Shown one piece after another: positions 42,341 to 52,500 of a DNA stretch of 64,000 nt. Within the stretch, counting starts at the first letter, position 1. Every line of letters starts with the position of its first letter. Source of the stretch: Mucilaginibacter rivuli (lineage in GTDB: Bacteria > Bacteroidota > Bacteroidia > Sphingobacteriales > Sphingobacteriaceae); the NCBI RefSeq assembly GCF_019391655.1, contig NZ_JAHXPQ010000004.1:248001-312000 (forward strand), in the 5' to 3' direction. A program made the translations under genes and the position numbers. The notes under the pieces were generated by a model. That model did not search any database and had not been told where the DNA came from. It worked only from the letters and a program-made list of their open reading frames with translations.

Positions 42341-44224
42341 TTATTTTACTTCTTCGCGGGGCGGATTTGCTTTAACCCATTCGTGGAAAGCGGCTAAACC
42401 TGCCTCGTTATCTTCAAAGTCATGCACTAAATTTGAGCTCATGGTTTGCGAGTGAGGTACAGTTTGCGGGATAAAATCTTCCGCTGCACCCGGCTTGCTG
42501 TAATCATACGGCCAACGGTAAACAGTTGGTATTTCGCCCGGCCAGTTACCGTGTATGTGCTCGATAGGAGCAGTCCACTCTAATGTATTTGAGTTCCATG
42601 GGTTTTGAGTTGTTTTCTTACCCCAGAAAATAGAATAGATAAAGTTGAACAGGAAGGCTACCTGCGCTAATGCTGACAAGATAGCTGCCCACGTGATGAA
42701 TACGTTAACTGATAACCAACGCGCCATTGACGGAAACTCGGTGAAGGCATAGTACCTACGTGGCACGCCATCCAAACCCATAAAGTGCATCGGGAAGAAT
42801 ACCAGGTATGCACCGATGAAAGTTAACCAAAAGTGCAGGTAACCTAATTTCTCGTCCATTAAACGGCCGAACATTTTAGGGAACCAGTGGTAAACACCCG
42901 CCAACATACCAAATATAGCTGCCGAACCCATTACCAGGTGGAAGTGGGCAACAACAAAGTAAGTATCGTGCAGGTTAATATCCAAAGCGGCATTACCCAG
43001 GAACAAGCCTGTTAAACCACCCGAGATAAAGAATGATACCAAACCGATGGCGAACAACATTGCAGGTGTAAACCTGATGTTACCGCGCCACAATGTAGCT
43101 AAGTAGTTGAATGTTTTTACTGCCGATGGTACCGCGATGATCAAAGTCGTGATCATGAACACGCCGCCAAGGAACGGATTCATACCCGTAACAAACATGT
43201 GGTGTCCCCATACGATGAACGATAACACCGATATACCAATAAGTGAATAAACCATCGCGTGGTAACCGAAGATCGGTTTACGTGAATTGGTTGAGATAAT
43301 TTCTGACGAGATACCCAGTGCAGGCATAATTACGATGTACACCTCAGGGTGACCCAGGAACCAGAACAAGTGCTGGAACAGTATAGGGCTACCACCTTCA
43401 TAAGGCATAACCTGGCCTTGTACAACAATCTCCGAAAGGTAGAAGCTGGTACCAAAGCTACGGTCAAATATCAACAACACCACACCGGCAACTAATACCG
43501 GGAATGCCAATACACCTAAAATTGCAGTTAAGAAGAATGCCCAGATGGTCAATGGCATTTTCCAAAGGTCCATACCTTTTGTACGCATGTTTAATACTGT
43601 ACTTACGTAGTTGATACCCCCCATTAGTGATGATGCTACGAACAGTACCATACTGATCAGCCATAAGGTCATACCCTCACCAGAACCAGGCATAGCTTTA
43701 GGCAATGCAGATAGCGGCGGGTAGATTGTCCAACCGGCACTTGCGGGGCCTTTTTGTACCATAAACGAGCTAAGCATGATAACGCTGGCTAAAAAGAAGA
43801 ACCAGTATGAAAGCATGTTTAAGAACGGAGACGCCATATCGCGTGCACCAACCTGCAATGGTATCAACAAGTTACTGAATGTACCGCTCAAGCCTGCAGT
43901 TAACACGAAGAATACCATGATGGTACCGTGAATGGTAACCAATGACAGGTAAAACTCGGGAGCTAACCTTCCGCCAGGTGCAAAGTGGCCCAACAAAGTT
44001 TCCAACAAAGGGAAAGTTTTTTCAGGGTATGCTAATTGGATACGAAACAGGATAGACAGAACCATCGCAATAACCGCCATAGTAATACCTGTTATCAGGA
44101 ATTGCTTAGCGATCATCTTGTGATCCATGCTAAATATATATTTGCTTATAAATGTATCGTGATGATGCTCGTGATCGTGATCATGGCTTTCAACGCCATG
44201 GTCGTGAACTGCTAATGTTGACAT
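42341..44224 (-). CDS. ctaD: Cytochrome c oxidase subunit I (caa3/aa3-type)
   Basis: Catalytic subunit that reduces O2 at heme a3-CuB and pumps protons; 627 aa, twelve-helix core. A His/Asp-rich N-terminus (HDHEHHHD) precedes helix I. VTIHGTIMVFFVLTAG holds a heme a ligand; WFLGHPEVYIVIMPALG holds the CuB His and cross-linked Tyr; VWGHHMFVTGM holds the two other CuB His; VVAHFHLVMG holds the a3 and a ligands. LDGVPRRYYAF is also conserved. It follows ctaC by 16 bp. Confidence 0.96.
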   Translation of the reverse strand: MSTLAVHDHGVESHDHDHEHHHDTFISKYIFSMDHKMIAKQFLITGITMAVIAMVLSILFRIQLAYPEKTFPLLETLLGHFAPGGRLAPEFYLSLVTIHGTIMVFFVLTAGLSGTFSNLLIPLQVGARDMASPFLNMLSYWFFFLASVIMLSSFMVQKGPASAGWTIYPPLSALPKAMPGSGEGMTLWLISMVLFVASSLMGGINYVSTVLNMRTKGMDLWKMPLTIWAFFLTAILGVLAFPVLVAGVVLLIFDRSFGTSFYLSEIVVQGQVMPYEGGSPILFQHLFWFLGHPEVYIVIMPALGISSEIISTNSRKPIFGYHAMVYSLIGISVLSFIVWGHHMFVTGMNPFLGGVFMITTLIIAVPSAVKTFNYLATLWRGNIRFTPAMLFAIGLVSFFISGGLTGLFLGNAALDINLHDTYFVVAHFHLVMGSAAIFGMLAGVYHWFPKMFGRLMDEKLGYLHFWLTFIGAYLVFFPMHFMGLDGVPRRYYAFTEFPSMARWLSVNVFITWAAILSALAQVAFLFNFIYSIFWGKKTTQNPWNSNTLEWTAPIEHIHGNWPGEIPTVYRWPYDYSKPGAAEDFIPQTVPHSQTMSSNLVHDFEDNEAGLAAFHEWVKANPPREEVK

Positions 44225-44240
44225 AATCGCTATTTTGGTA

Positions 44241-45425
44241 TTAATTATTTAGTGCTAATCTGTTTTGACCCAACGCCTTTGGCTGTTTTGCATCAGCCAT
44301 TTTCAATTCCTTCTTCAACGCGTCATTAAAATAAGGTTTTTGAGCAGCAACCCAGCCATCATATTCGGCCTGGCTAACTACACGTACAACCTTTTGCATG
44401 TTGTAGTGGCCGCCACCGCAAATTTTGTTGCAATACAACAAGTATTCAAACTTAGGGTCTTCAACCTTTGCACGCATTTCATTTGTAGTAAGGGTAGGAG
44501 TAAATTTAAAATAGGTTGGTAAACCCGGTACAGCATTTATTTGCACACGGAAATGTGGCATATAAACACTATGGATAACATCCTGTGCGATGATGTTTAA
44601 ACGTATAGATTTATGAACCGGTACTACCAAAGTATCAGCTATCTGATCGTCAAGACTATTTTTGTCTTTAAAATCAACACCTACTTTGTTAGTGCCTGTG
44701 GTTAATTTATAATCCTTTGTACCCAATTTTCCATCCTTGCCAGGGTAACGAAGCTCCCACGCAAACTGGTGGCCGGTAACATCGATGTTGATATCCCCTT
44801 TAACTTCGGTAGTGTTGGTGATCTTTTTCCAGGTAAAGAAACCAGTGATAACCAATACCGTTAATACGATAGCCGGGATAACGGTCCATATTTTTTCGAT
44901 GGTATTGTTATGCGGGTAAAAGTATGCTTTGCGTTTATCAGAACCACGGTATTTAAACAAGAACCAGAACAGGCATATCTGCGTTAAGAAAAATACGATC
45001 ACCGTGATAATGAATGTCACGCTAAACATATTATCCAGATCAACACCATGTATTGATGCTGCTGCCGGTAAGCTCATTGTACCTTGCTCTGTAAACTCCC
45101 AATAAGAGCCATATAAACCCGCTAACAGGAATACAATACAAAGCACACCCATAATGTTGTTCCAGTTGATGGCCTTTTTACCTTGTATTTGAGCTGTAAG
45201 ATCATAAACACGTAGTATTTTACCTACTATGCCAACTATTGTTGCCAATAGCACAAATAAAAGCACATAATAACCAACGCCCGTCCACATGGTTGTACTT
45301 GCATCATCAGCGGTGGCAGCTGCAGCAGCAGGCGCCTCGGCCATTACAGTAGTTGTTGCAAATAAAAGCATTGCCGCAACAGCCGTTGATAATGTTTTGA
45401 ATTTAAATATATTTTTGAATGCCAT
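44241..45425 (-). CDS. ctaC: Cytochrome c oxidase subunit II
   Basis: Electron-entry subunit with the CuA centre, 394 aa. A signal-like N-terminus (to about residue 30, VMA) is followed by helices near 46-70, 86-106 and 132-155 and 180-200, more than the usual two. The cupredoxin domain begins near DINIDVTGHQFAWELRYPG. CuA ligands are in VIHSVYMPHFRVQ and LYCNKICGGGHYNMQKVV; the Glu of canonical CxExC is Lys here. No fused C-terminal cytochrome c is present, so electrons probably come from a separate cytochrome or directly from the act complex. Confidence 0.95.
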   Translation of the reverse strand: MAFKNIFKFKTLSTAVAAMLLFATTTVMAEAPAAAAATADDASTTMWTGVGYYVLLFVLLATIVGIVGKILRVYDLTAQIQGKKAINWNNIMGVLCIVFLLAGLYGSYWEFTEQGTMSLPAAASIHGVDLDNMFSVTFIITVIVFFLTQICLFWFLFKYRGSDKRKAYFYPHNNTIEKIWTVIPAIVLTVLVITGFFTWKKITNTTEVKGDINIDVTGHQFAWELRYPGKDGKLGTKDYKLTTGTNKVGVDFKDKNSLDDQIADTLVVPVHKSIRLNIIAQDVIHSVYMPHFRVQINAVPGLPTYFKFTPTLTTNEMRAKVEDPKFEYLLYCNKICGGGHYNMQKVVRVVSQAEYDGWVAAQKPYFNDALKKELKMADAKQPKALGQNRLALNN

Positions 45426-45469
45426 TATATCGTTTTTTTGGTATTCTGATTAGTTATAAACAAGGTTAA

Positions 45470-46735
45470 TTAAATATGGTGGTGCAAACTTTCCTCTATA
45501 AAAGGGTGGTTTTTAGGAATGGTAGATTTAAACTTGCTTAATGCTGTTAGCATCAGGAAAGTAAATAATCCGGCAAAACCAAGTGCTATACCAATTTCTT
45601 CAACTCCGAAAGAACGGCCTTCGCCACCAACAGTACCCGGCATGATCATCATATAATAATCTAACCAGTGACCGCATATTAACAGGATACATACATATTT
45701 TACACGGGGTATCATACGTTTGTAATCGCGTGCCATCAGCAATAATATAGGACAGGCAAAGTTGATGATGATATTTAACCAGAACCATGGTTTAAACTCA
45801 GGCTCCCAGCGGCGGTAAAAATATACAGCTTCTTCGGGTAAGTTAGCGTAGTAGATCAGCAAGAATTGTGCGAACCATACATACGTCCAGAATACAGAGA
45901 AACCGAATATTAATTGAGCTAAGCTGTGGATGTGATTTTCTGTTATGAAAGTAAAGTACCCTTTTTGACGTAGCAGAATCAATACCAAAGTAATAATAGC
46001 CAAACCACTTACCCACATGGCAGCAAAGTTATACCAGCCAAACATGGTTGAAAACCAACGTGCCTCTAAACTCATGATGGTATCGAAAGCGAATATTGGA
46101 GTAGTAAAACCAAATATTACCAGGAAGATACAAGCCATTTTAAAGCTTTTGTTATAATTGAACATACCGCCCAATTGATCTTCGTTATTTGAGTATTTAG
46201 CTAACAGATAACCAAATATGCTGTAAACACCCAGGAAAACGATCAACCTTCCAAAAAAGAAAGGGATGTTTAAGAAAGATGATTTGCCGGCTATTATAGC
46301 ATCGTAAGCTTCGCTTTTGGGATCGGTAACACCGTGAGCCGCCCAAATTTTGTATAAGTAAGGTACTACTACAGATCTTCCTTCTTCATCAACCACGGTA
46401 TGCGTAAAATACAAACCTGCGCCTGCAATAACTATCAGTATCAATGCTGCTACCGGTAATACTTTAGCAAATGCCTGTGGTACACGTATTAACGCGGCCG
46501 ACCAGCCTGCCTGTGCTACATATTGTACAGCGCAAAAGAATACACCGGCCATACATACGCAAGCGAAGTAATAACCCATCAGCAAAAGGTTTGAAAACGT
46601 ACGCTCGATGTGGCCTATTCCAAAGCCGTATGCTATTGCAACAATACCGATAACAATAGCGATCAAGCTCCAGGTTTTAGCTTTGCCGCTAAACTCGAAC
46701 TTCTCGTCTAAATTAAAACTATTATGAGTTCCCAT
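45470..46735 (-). CDS. actF: Alternative complex III subunit ActF
   Basis: Integral-membrane subunit of the menaquinol:cytochrome c oxidoreductase, with about ten helices; ActF and ActC are related, and both contact the quinone side. ATG at 46735 (MGTHNSFNLDEKFEFSG) gives 421 aa; an upstream in-frame start would overlap actE. Conserved segments include FSGKAKTWSLIAIVIGIVA, MSLEARWFSTMFGWYNFA and FWTYVWFAQFLLIYYANLPE. It lies 14 bp after actE and 44 bp before ctaC, joining the two complexes in one transcription unit. Confidence 0.93.
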   Translation of the reverse strand: MGTHNSFNLDEKFEFSGKAKTWSLIAIVIGIVAIAYGFGIGHIERTFSNLLLMGYYFACVCMAGVFFCAVQYVAQAGWSAALIRVPQAFAKVLPVAALILIVIAGAGLYFTHTVVDEEGRSVVVPYLYKIWAAHGVTDPKSEAYDAIIAGKSSFLNIPFFFGRLIVFLGVYSIFGYLLAKYSNNEDQLGGMFNYNKSFKMACIFLVIFGFTTPIFAFDTIMSLEARWFSTMFGWYNFAAMWVSGLAIITLVLILLRQKGYFTFITENHIHSLAQLIFGFSVFWTYVWFAQFLLIYYANLPEEAVYFYRRWEPEFKPWFWLNIIINFACPILLLMARDYKRMIPRVKYVCILLICGHWLDYYMMIMPGTVGGEGRSFGVEEIGIALGFAGLFTFLMLTALSKFKSTIPKNHPFIEESLHHHI

Positions 46736-46749
46736 TAATATATCTGATC

Positions 46750-47334
46750 TTATAAAGTTTGTAAATGATGAACATACATTACCACTTTCCAACGCTCATC
46801 AGGATTTAATTGCGAAGCATATGAACCCATTGCGTTTACACCATAGGTAATGGTATGATAAATTTTTCCATCGGTTAAGTCTTTCATAGCACCACCGCGT
46901 GATGAATTACCTTTTGAATATGACGGCGGCGGCGGGAAACCATGTTTGGTCACTTCACCATCGCCCTGACCTTCGGCACCATGGCATGGCGCGCAAAACG
47001 TGATGAACAAAGCCTTACCATCAGCAAGATTTTTGTCGGTTATGGCCATCATGTTTTTTACTTCGGCACTTGCCTTTTCGTATCCTTCGTTACCGTTAGG
47101 ATAGTCAAACCTTACAAAACCTACAGGAGTTGTACCTTTTGGTGGCAATTGTGCTGTTTTACCGTCTTTAAAGTTTGGATTTTTCTGATCCGGATCGTAT
47201 GCAATATGTTCATACATATTAGGGGCATATTCCCATCCCGTGCTGCGTTTATCTTTACATGATGTAACGAACAACGAAACGGTAACAGTAATAACCGCTG
47301 CACCCAATATTTTAAATTTATTCATAGCTAACAT
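46750..47334 (-). CDS. actE: Alternative complex III mono-heme cytochrome c subunit ActE
   Basis: Lipid-anchored cytochrome c of about 194 aa. The lipobox is FVTSC; the heme site is FITFCAPCHGAEGQGDG, with the axial Met in YGVNAMGSYASQL. A proline-rich segment FPPPPSY follows the heme motif, as usual in ActE. Two ATGs (47334 and 47325) overlap the end of actD; the second gives a cleaner signal peptide (MNKFKILGAAVITV). The subunit passes electrons from the ActA hemes towards the oxidase. Confidence 0.92.
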   Translation of the reverse strand: MLAMNKFKILGAAVITVTVSLFVTSCKDKRSTGWEYAPNMYEHIAYDPDQKNPNFKDGKTAQLPPKGTTPVGFVRFDYPNGNEGYEKASAEVKNMMAITDKNLADGKALFITFCAPCHGAEGQGDGEVTKHGFPPPPSYSKGNSSRGGAMKDLTDGKIYHTITYGVNAMGSYASQLNPDERWKVVMYVHHLQTL

Positions 47335-47854
47335 ATTTTCTGTCGTTATGCTTAATTTCTACAGCACCTGCTTCTTTTAAAATTTTAGTAATATCCTCAT
47401 GCGGAGTGTTCCCTTTGGCATCGATAGCGATGATGAACCTGTCGTTAGTTGCCCTAAGGTCCATTACCCTTGGCGTACGTCCCGGGAAAAGATGCGTAGC
47501 GAACAAAAATGTAGCTACCATACCAAACGCGGTAAACAATACGGTCCACTCAAAAGTGATCGGAACAAAATCAGGGATGGCAAAGTGTGGCTTACCACCA
47601 ATGTTGTGCGACCAATCCGCAACCATCATGTAATACAACATACTGAAAGCTACCGTACCACCTGTACAGCCAAACATAAAGGCCGCATAACCCAGGCGTG
47701 AATCTTTAACGCCTAATTTAGCCTCGATACCGTGGATAGGCATAGGGGTATAAACATCATAGATGGGTACGCTGCTTTGTTGCAACTTATGGATCCCATC
47801 CATCATTTCATCGGGATCTTCAAAAAGGCCTAATATAAATTTTGTAGTACTCAT
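47318..47854 (-). CDS. actD: Alternative complex III subunit ActD (DUF3341)
   Basis: Membrane subunit of 178 aa with two helices (about 62-83 and 105-125) and soluble ends. FILGLFEDPDEMMDGIHKLQ and VYTPMPIHGIEAKLG are hallmark DUF3341 sequences, and HLFPGRTPRVMDLRATNDRFI follows the second helix. It starts 2 bp after actC and overlaps actE. It has no cofactor-binding motif and is regarded as structural in the complex. Confidence 0.94.
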   Translation of the reverse strand: MSTTKFILGLFEDPDEMMDGIHKLQQSSVPIYDVYTPMPIHGIEAKLGVKDSRLGYAAFMFGCTGGTVAFSMLYYMMVADWSHNIGGKPHFAIPDFVPITFEWTVLFTAFGMVATFLFATHLFPGRTPRVMDLRATNDRFIIAIDAKGNTPHEDITKILKEAGAVEIKHNDRKYVSYE

Positions 47855-47856
47855 GT

Positions 47857-49329
47857 TTATATTTTTGCGTAATCTGCCATTTCAACACTATCAAACTTCT
47901 CAAGGGATTCTTTGTAGAACTGCGCTTGCTCAGCATCAACGTGCCCACCGGCTAAAACTTTTTTCTTGGCTTGCTCGCTCGAGCCTTTCAGCAATAATTT
48001 AACCTCGGCCATTGCCACTGATGGCAATACGCGGATAAACAACAGGAACAAGGTGAAGAACACACCGATAGAACCGATGAAGATACTTACCTCAACCCAT
48101 GTTGGGTAGAACATTGCCCAGCTTGAAGGGATATAATCGCGGTGAAGTGAGGTAACGATAATTACGAAACGCTCAAACCACATACCGATGTTTACCACGA
48201 TAGACAGCACCCAAGAGAATGGGATGCTTGTACGCCATTTTTTAACCCAGAACAACTGTGGCGAAATAACGTTACAGCTCATCATGCTCCAGTATGCCCA
48301 CCAGTACGGACCAGTAGCGCGGTTAATGAACGCGTATTGCTCATACTCAACACCAGAGTACCATGCGATGAAGAACTCGGTTAAGTAAGCCACACCTACG
48401 ATGGAACCGGTTAAGATGATGATCTTGTTCATCGACTCGATGTGGAACATGGTGATGTAGTTTTCTAAACCTAATACCTTACGTGCAACTAATAACAGGG
48501 TTTGCACCATAGCGAAACCTGAGAAGATAGCACCCGCAACGAAGTATGGAGGGAAGATGGTGGTGTGCCATCCCGGCTCTAACGATGTTGCAAAGTCCAT
48601 TGATACGATGGTGTGTACCGAAAGTACCAGTGGTGTAGATATACCGGCCAAAATCAATGACACGGTTTCAAAACGTTGCCATGTTTTAACTGAACCTGTC
48701 CAGCCAAAAGAAAGTACAGAGTAAATTTTTTGTTTAACGCCTTTTGCACGATCACGGATGGTAGCGATATCAGGTAATAAACCTGTGTACCAGAATACCA
48801 ATGATACCGAGAAGTAAGTTGAGATAGCGAATACGTCCCAGATAAGCGGTGAGTTAAAGTTAACCCAAAGTGAGCCATACTGGTTAGGTAACGGTAATGA
48901 GTAAACAGCCATCCATGGGCGGCCCATGTGCGCTACAATGTATGTAGCAGCGCAAATTACCGCGAAGATGGTCATCGCCTCGGCAGAACGATTGATGGAG
49001 TTACGCCAGTTTTGACGGAAGAGTAACAATACCGCCGAAATAAGCGTTCCGGCGTGACCGATACCTACCCACCATACGAAACCGGTGATATCCCAGGCCC
49101 ATCCTACGGTTTTATTTAAACCCCAGGCGCCTATACCAAACCAGAAGGTATAGCTTACCGCAACCACCCAAAGCAATGCGCCCAGTGATGCTACGGTGAA
49201 ACCTATCCACCATGCTTTGGTAGGTGTATTTTCAACAGGGCGTAAAACGTCGTCAGTTATTTGGGCGTAGGTTATGTTCTCGCCTGTAATTAACGGTTCC
49301 CTGATTATTGATTCGCTATGAGATGCCAT
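47857..49329 (-). CDS. actC: Alternative complex III subunit ActC (NrfD/PsrC family)
   Basis: NrfD-type integral membrane subunit of 490 aa with about ten helices, expected to hold the quinol-oxidising site. Conserved stretches include [56 protein letters not shown] and [17 protein letters not shown]. The N-terminus ([19 protein letters not shown]) is typical of ActC. It follows actB by 32 bp and is followed almost at once by actD. Confidence 0.95.
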   Translation of the reverse strand: MASHSESIIREPLITGENITYAQITDDVLRPVENTPTKAWWIGFTVASLGALLWVVAVSYTFWFGIGAWGLNKTVGWAWDITGFVWWVGIGHAGTLISAVLLLFRQNWRNSINRSAEAMTIFAVICAATYIVAHMGRPWMAVYSLPLPNQYGSLWVNFNSPLIWDVFAISTYFSVSLVFWYTGLLPDIATIRDRAKGVKQKIYSVLSFGWTGSVKTWQRFETVSLILAGISTPLVLSVHTIVSMDFATSLEPGWHTTIFPPYFVAGAIFSGFAMVQTLLLVARKVLGLENYITMFHIESMNKIIILTGSIVGVAYLTEFFIAWYSGVEYEQYAFINRATGPYWWAYWSMMSCNVISPQLFWVKKWRTSIPFSWVLSIVVNIGMWFERFVIIVTSLHRDYIPSSWAMFYPTWVEVSIFIGSIGVFFTLFLLFIRVLPSVAMAEVKLLLKGSSEQAKKKVLAGGHVDAEQAQFYKESLEKFDSVEMADYAKI

Positions 49330-49361
49330 ATGATATTAATCTCTTATTATATTGATATAAA

Positions 49362-52300
49362 TTAAGCTTGTACTTCTTTAGTGTTTCTTACCTTAACCTG
49401 GTAACCAATACCTGGTTGTACGTTCAGTTCTTCCAACACGTAGTAAGTACGTTCGCTCTTCAATGCTTTTGCCACTTCCGATTCCGGATCGTTCATATTA
49501 CCAAACACGATAGCGTTAGCCGAGCAGGTTTGCTGACAAGCAACCTTAACATCGCCATCTTTCAACGGGCGTTTTTCGATCTTAGCTTTCAGTTTACCGG
49601 CTTGTATACGTTGGATACACATTGAGCATTTTTCCATTACCCCGCGGAAACGTGTTACCACATCCGGGTTTAATACTAATTGTGTATGCTCATTGTTCAG
49701 GTAGTTATCAAAACGGCTGTCGTTCCAATAGTTAAACCAGTTAAAGCGGCGCACTTTGTACGGGCAGTTGTTAGCGCAGTAACGTGTACCTATACAACGG
49801 TTATAAGCCATATGGTTTAAACCTTCGCTCGAGTGAACGGTTGCCAATACAGGACAAACAGTTTCGCAAGGAGCGTGGTCACAATGCTGGCAGAGCATAG
49901 GTTGGTACACAACTGATACATTATCCATGTTATCCATGTGTGCTGTATCTTTCTGTAACGCGCCTATTTCTTTTTCTTTTGTTACCGCACCGCCATCTTC
50001 GTTAAAGCTATAGTAACGATCGATACGGATCCAGTGCATTTCGCGACGGCGGCGAACCTCGTCTTTACCTACAACCGGCACGTTATTCTCAGCATTACAA
50101 GCTACCACACAGGCACCGCAACCGGTACAGGCGTTCAAATCGATAGCCATTACCCAGTTGTATTGCGGGCGTTCGTACTCATCCCACAATGAGTAAACTT
50201 TGTGCTCGCGCTCGCTGCGGTTACCCGATGAAGCGTCTTTTTTGTATTTCTCGAAAGTGGTTTCCTGTATAACAGTACGGCCTTCGTAAGAGTGGTGTGT
50301 TTGTGTTTGGGCAAGGATAGAAATTTCGCCCGTTTTAGCAATAGTTGCCACCGATGATGATTGCAGAGTGCCGTTGCTTGCCGTTAAGAACGGGAAAGCA
50401 TTTTGGCCTACGCCATTACCTACCGGGCCCGCTAATGTACGGCCGTAACCTACAGCTACTGATACAGTGCCCTGGGCCTGCCCCGGTTGGAACAATACAG
50501 GCAATGATACCGAGTAACCGTTAGGGGAGGTAATTTTAATTACATCACCTTCTTTGTAGCCCAATTTCTCACCAAATTTTGGCGCGATAGCCGCGAAGTT
50601 TTCCCAGGTAACTTTAGATACCGGCTCGGGTAACTCCTGCAACCAGGGGTTGTTTGCTTTTTTACCATCACCTATTACAGAGTTTGCGTAAACCTGTAAC
50701 TCTACCTGGTCATCACCTTTGGTAACTAATTTAGCAGCCTGAGTGTTTATTGTGTTAGCAACGGCAGCCAGATCTTTAGCAATTAAAGAATAAGAAACGG
50801 CAGCTTTATCGGCAACTTTAACAAAACCTGTTTGTAATAAAGTTTCCCAGCCAGCCTGGCCGGCTAAGCCACCTTTTGCCAATAAAGTTTTTTCCCAATT
50901 ATTTTTAACGTAGGTATAGTATTCTTTAACAGGAGCGTCTATCCATATCAATAAGCTCTGCTCTGCCTGGCGTGTATTGTATACCGGGTTAATGGCCGGT
51001 TGTATTACAGTGTAGTAACCTTCTATGATGTTCGAATCGCCCCATTGCTCTAAGTAGTTGTGGTTAGGCGCGATAACTGTACACAGTGATGAAGTTTCAT
51101 CGCCAATTGTAGTTACTTCGCCGTTAGCGCCACGATCAGAGAAAGAAACTTTCAAACGAACCTTAGCTAAAGCATCAGTAAACTCTTTCGCGCCAAAATA
51201 ATCGTAAGCAGGGTTGGCATCCAAAAAGAAAACCGCGTCAACCGAACCGGCTTTCATATCGGCAACCAATTCCTTAATTTCAGAATCGTTACCTGCGTAT
51301 TTTTTAGATGGATTATCCAGATCGATAGTTGAACCGTAGCTGGCTAACTCAACGTTGATAGCATTCACCAAAGTTTGGGTAGCGATATCGTTTGAGCCTG
51401 CAACAACCAGGGCTTTACCTTTAGCTGCCTTTAACTCTTGCGCAGCGATCATGATCGATTTCTCGGCAGATGCGTTGTTGCTCAGTTTTTGGCTGCCCGG
51501 TAATGTAGTACCGGTAATAGCATTGTATAAGCTGATGATGGCAATACCTTCTTCTGACGGTTTTACCGGGATACGAACATCGGCGTTTGAGCCGGTAAGG
51601 CTCATGCCGGATTCAAACTGGATGTGACGCGACATTTTCTTTGCTTCCAAAGATTTGGCGTTACGGTTTGAAACGTATTGACGTGTAAACTCTTCGCCTG
51701 ATATCCATGAACCTAAGAAATCGGCACCGAAGCTTACAATAACATCGGCATTATCAAAACGGTAGTGAGGCAACACGGCTTTACCAAAGCTGTTTTGGTT
51801 AGCCTGGATGATACCTGTATATGATACCGCATCGTAGTTGATATGTTTAGCAGTTGGATATGCAGCAACAAAATCGGCAATAACCGCTAAAGTAGATGGG
51901 CTGTTTACGGTTGATGTTACCAGGCGTATTTTTTTGCCACCCGCTTTAATAGCTGCCAGTTCTGATTTTACAAAGCTATCTACAGCATCCCAGCTTGAAG
52001 AGCTACCTTTTAACATTGGGTTTTGTAAACGATTTGCATCGTACAGATCCAATACCGAAGCTTGTGCCGATGCGCTTACACCACCTTTAGATAAAACATC
52101 ATTAGGGTTACCTTCTATTTTAATAGGGCGGCCTTCGCGGGTTTTAACCAAAATAGCATGACCATCGTAGCTCGAAGTATAGTAGTTAGCTATACCCGGA
52201 GTAACTTCTTCAGGTTTTATTAAGTATGGGATAGATTTATGAACCGGAACTTTTTCGCAAGCCGCAAGTGAAACCGCGCCCACGCCAAAACCTAATGCTT

Positions 52301-52460
52301 TTAAGAAGTTACGGCGCGGGGTTTTGTTCATCAAACCTGTTCCGCTCAATATCTCTTCAATAGGTATAGGCTCAGCAAATTCGTGCTTGTTCAACTCGAC
52401 AAATTCGGGGCTATTGTTCAGCTCTTCTAAACCTTTCCAGTATTTTTTGTTGCTTTCCAT
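49362..52460 (-). CDS. actB: Alternative complex III iron-sulfur subunit ActB (TAT-variant molybdopterin-oxidoreductase-like)
   Basis: Large periplasmic subunit of 1032 aa. A variant twin-arginine signal (PRRNFLKALGFGVGAVSLAA) lies unusually at about 48-67, after a TAT-variant N-terminal extension. Residues about 75-730 form a molybdopterin-oxidoreductase-like fold that in this family holds no Mo cofactor. Residues about 760-1020 form a ferredoxin-like part with cysteine clusters CTGCGACVVAC, CQHCDHAPCETVC, CIGTRYCANNC and CSMCIQRIQ...CQQTC, enough for one 3Fe-4S and three 4Fe-4S clusters. It moves electrons from quinol to the ActA hemes. Confidence 0.95.
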   Translation of the reverse strand: MESNKKYWKGLEELNNSPEFVELNKHEFAEPIPIEEILSGTGLMNKTPRRNFLKALGFGVGAVSLAACEKVPVHKSIPYLIKPEEVTPGIANYYTSSYDGHAILVKTREGRPIKIEGNPNDVLSKGGVSASAQASVLDLYDANRLQNPMLKGSSSSWDAVDSFVKSELAAIKAGGKKIRLVTSTVNSPSTLAVIADFVAAYPTAKHINYDAVSYTGIIQANQNSFGKAVLPHYRFDNADVIVSFGADFLGSWISGEEFTRQYVSNRNAKSLEAKKMSRHIQFESGMSLTGSNADVRIPVKPSEEGIAIISLYNAITGTTLPGSQKLSNNASAEKSIMIAAQELKAAKGKALVVAGSNDIATQTLVNAINVELASYGSTIDLDNPSKKYAGNDSEIKELVADMKAGSVDAVFFLDANPAYDYFGAKEFTDALAKVRLKVSFSDRGANGEVTTIGDETSSLCTVIAPNHNYLEQWGDSNIIEGYYTVIQPAINPVYNTRQAEQSLLIWIDAPVKEYYTYVKNNWEKTLLAKGGLAGQAGWETLLQTGFVKVADKAAVSYSLIAKDLAAVANTINTQAAKLVTKGDDQVELQVYANSVIGDGKKANNPWLQELPEPVSKVTWENFAAIAPKFGEKLGYKEGDVIKITSPNGYSVSLPVLFQPGQAQGTVSVAVGYGRTLAGPVGNGVGQNAFPFLTASNGTLQSSSVATIAKTGEISILAQTQTHHSYEGRTVIQETTFEKYKKDASSGNRSEREHKVYSLWDEYERPQYNWVMAIDLNACTGCGACVVACNAENNVPVVGKDEVRRRREMHWIRIDRYYSFNEDGGAVTKEKEIGALQKDTAHMDNMDNVSVVYQPMLCQHCDHAPCETVCPVLATVHSSEGLNHMAYNRCIGTRYCANNCPYKVRRFNWFNYWNDSRFDNYLNNEHTQLVLNPDVVTRFRGVMEKCSMCIQRIQAGKLKAKIEKRPLKDGDVKVACQQTCSANAIVFGNMNDPESEVAKALKSERTYYVLEELNVQPGIGYQVKVRNTKEVQA

Positions 52461-52500
52461 TTAAGCTATATAACTGTGATCGTGTTTTAAATTCTTATTA

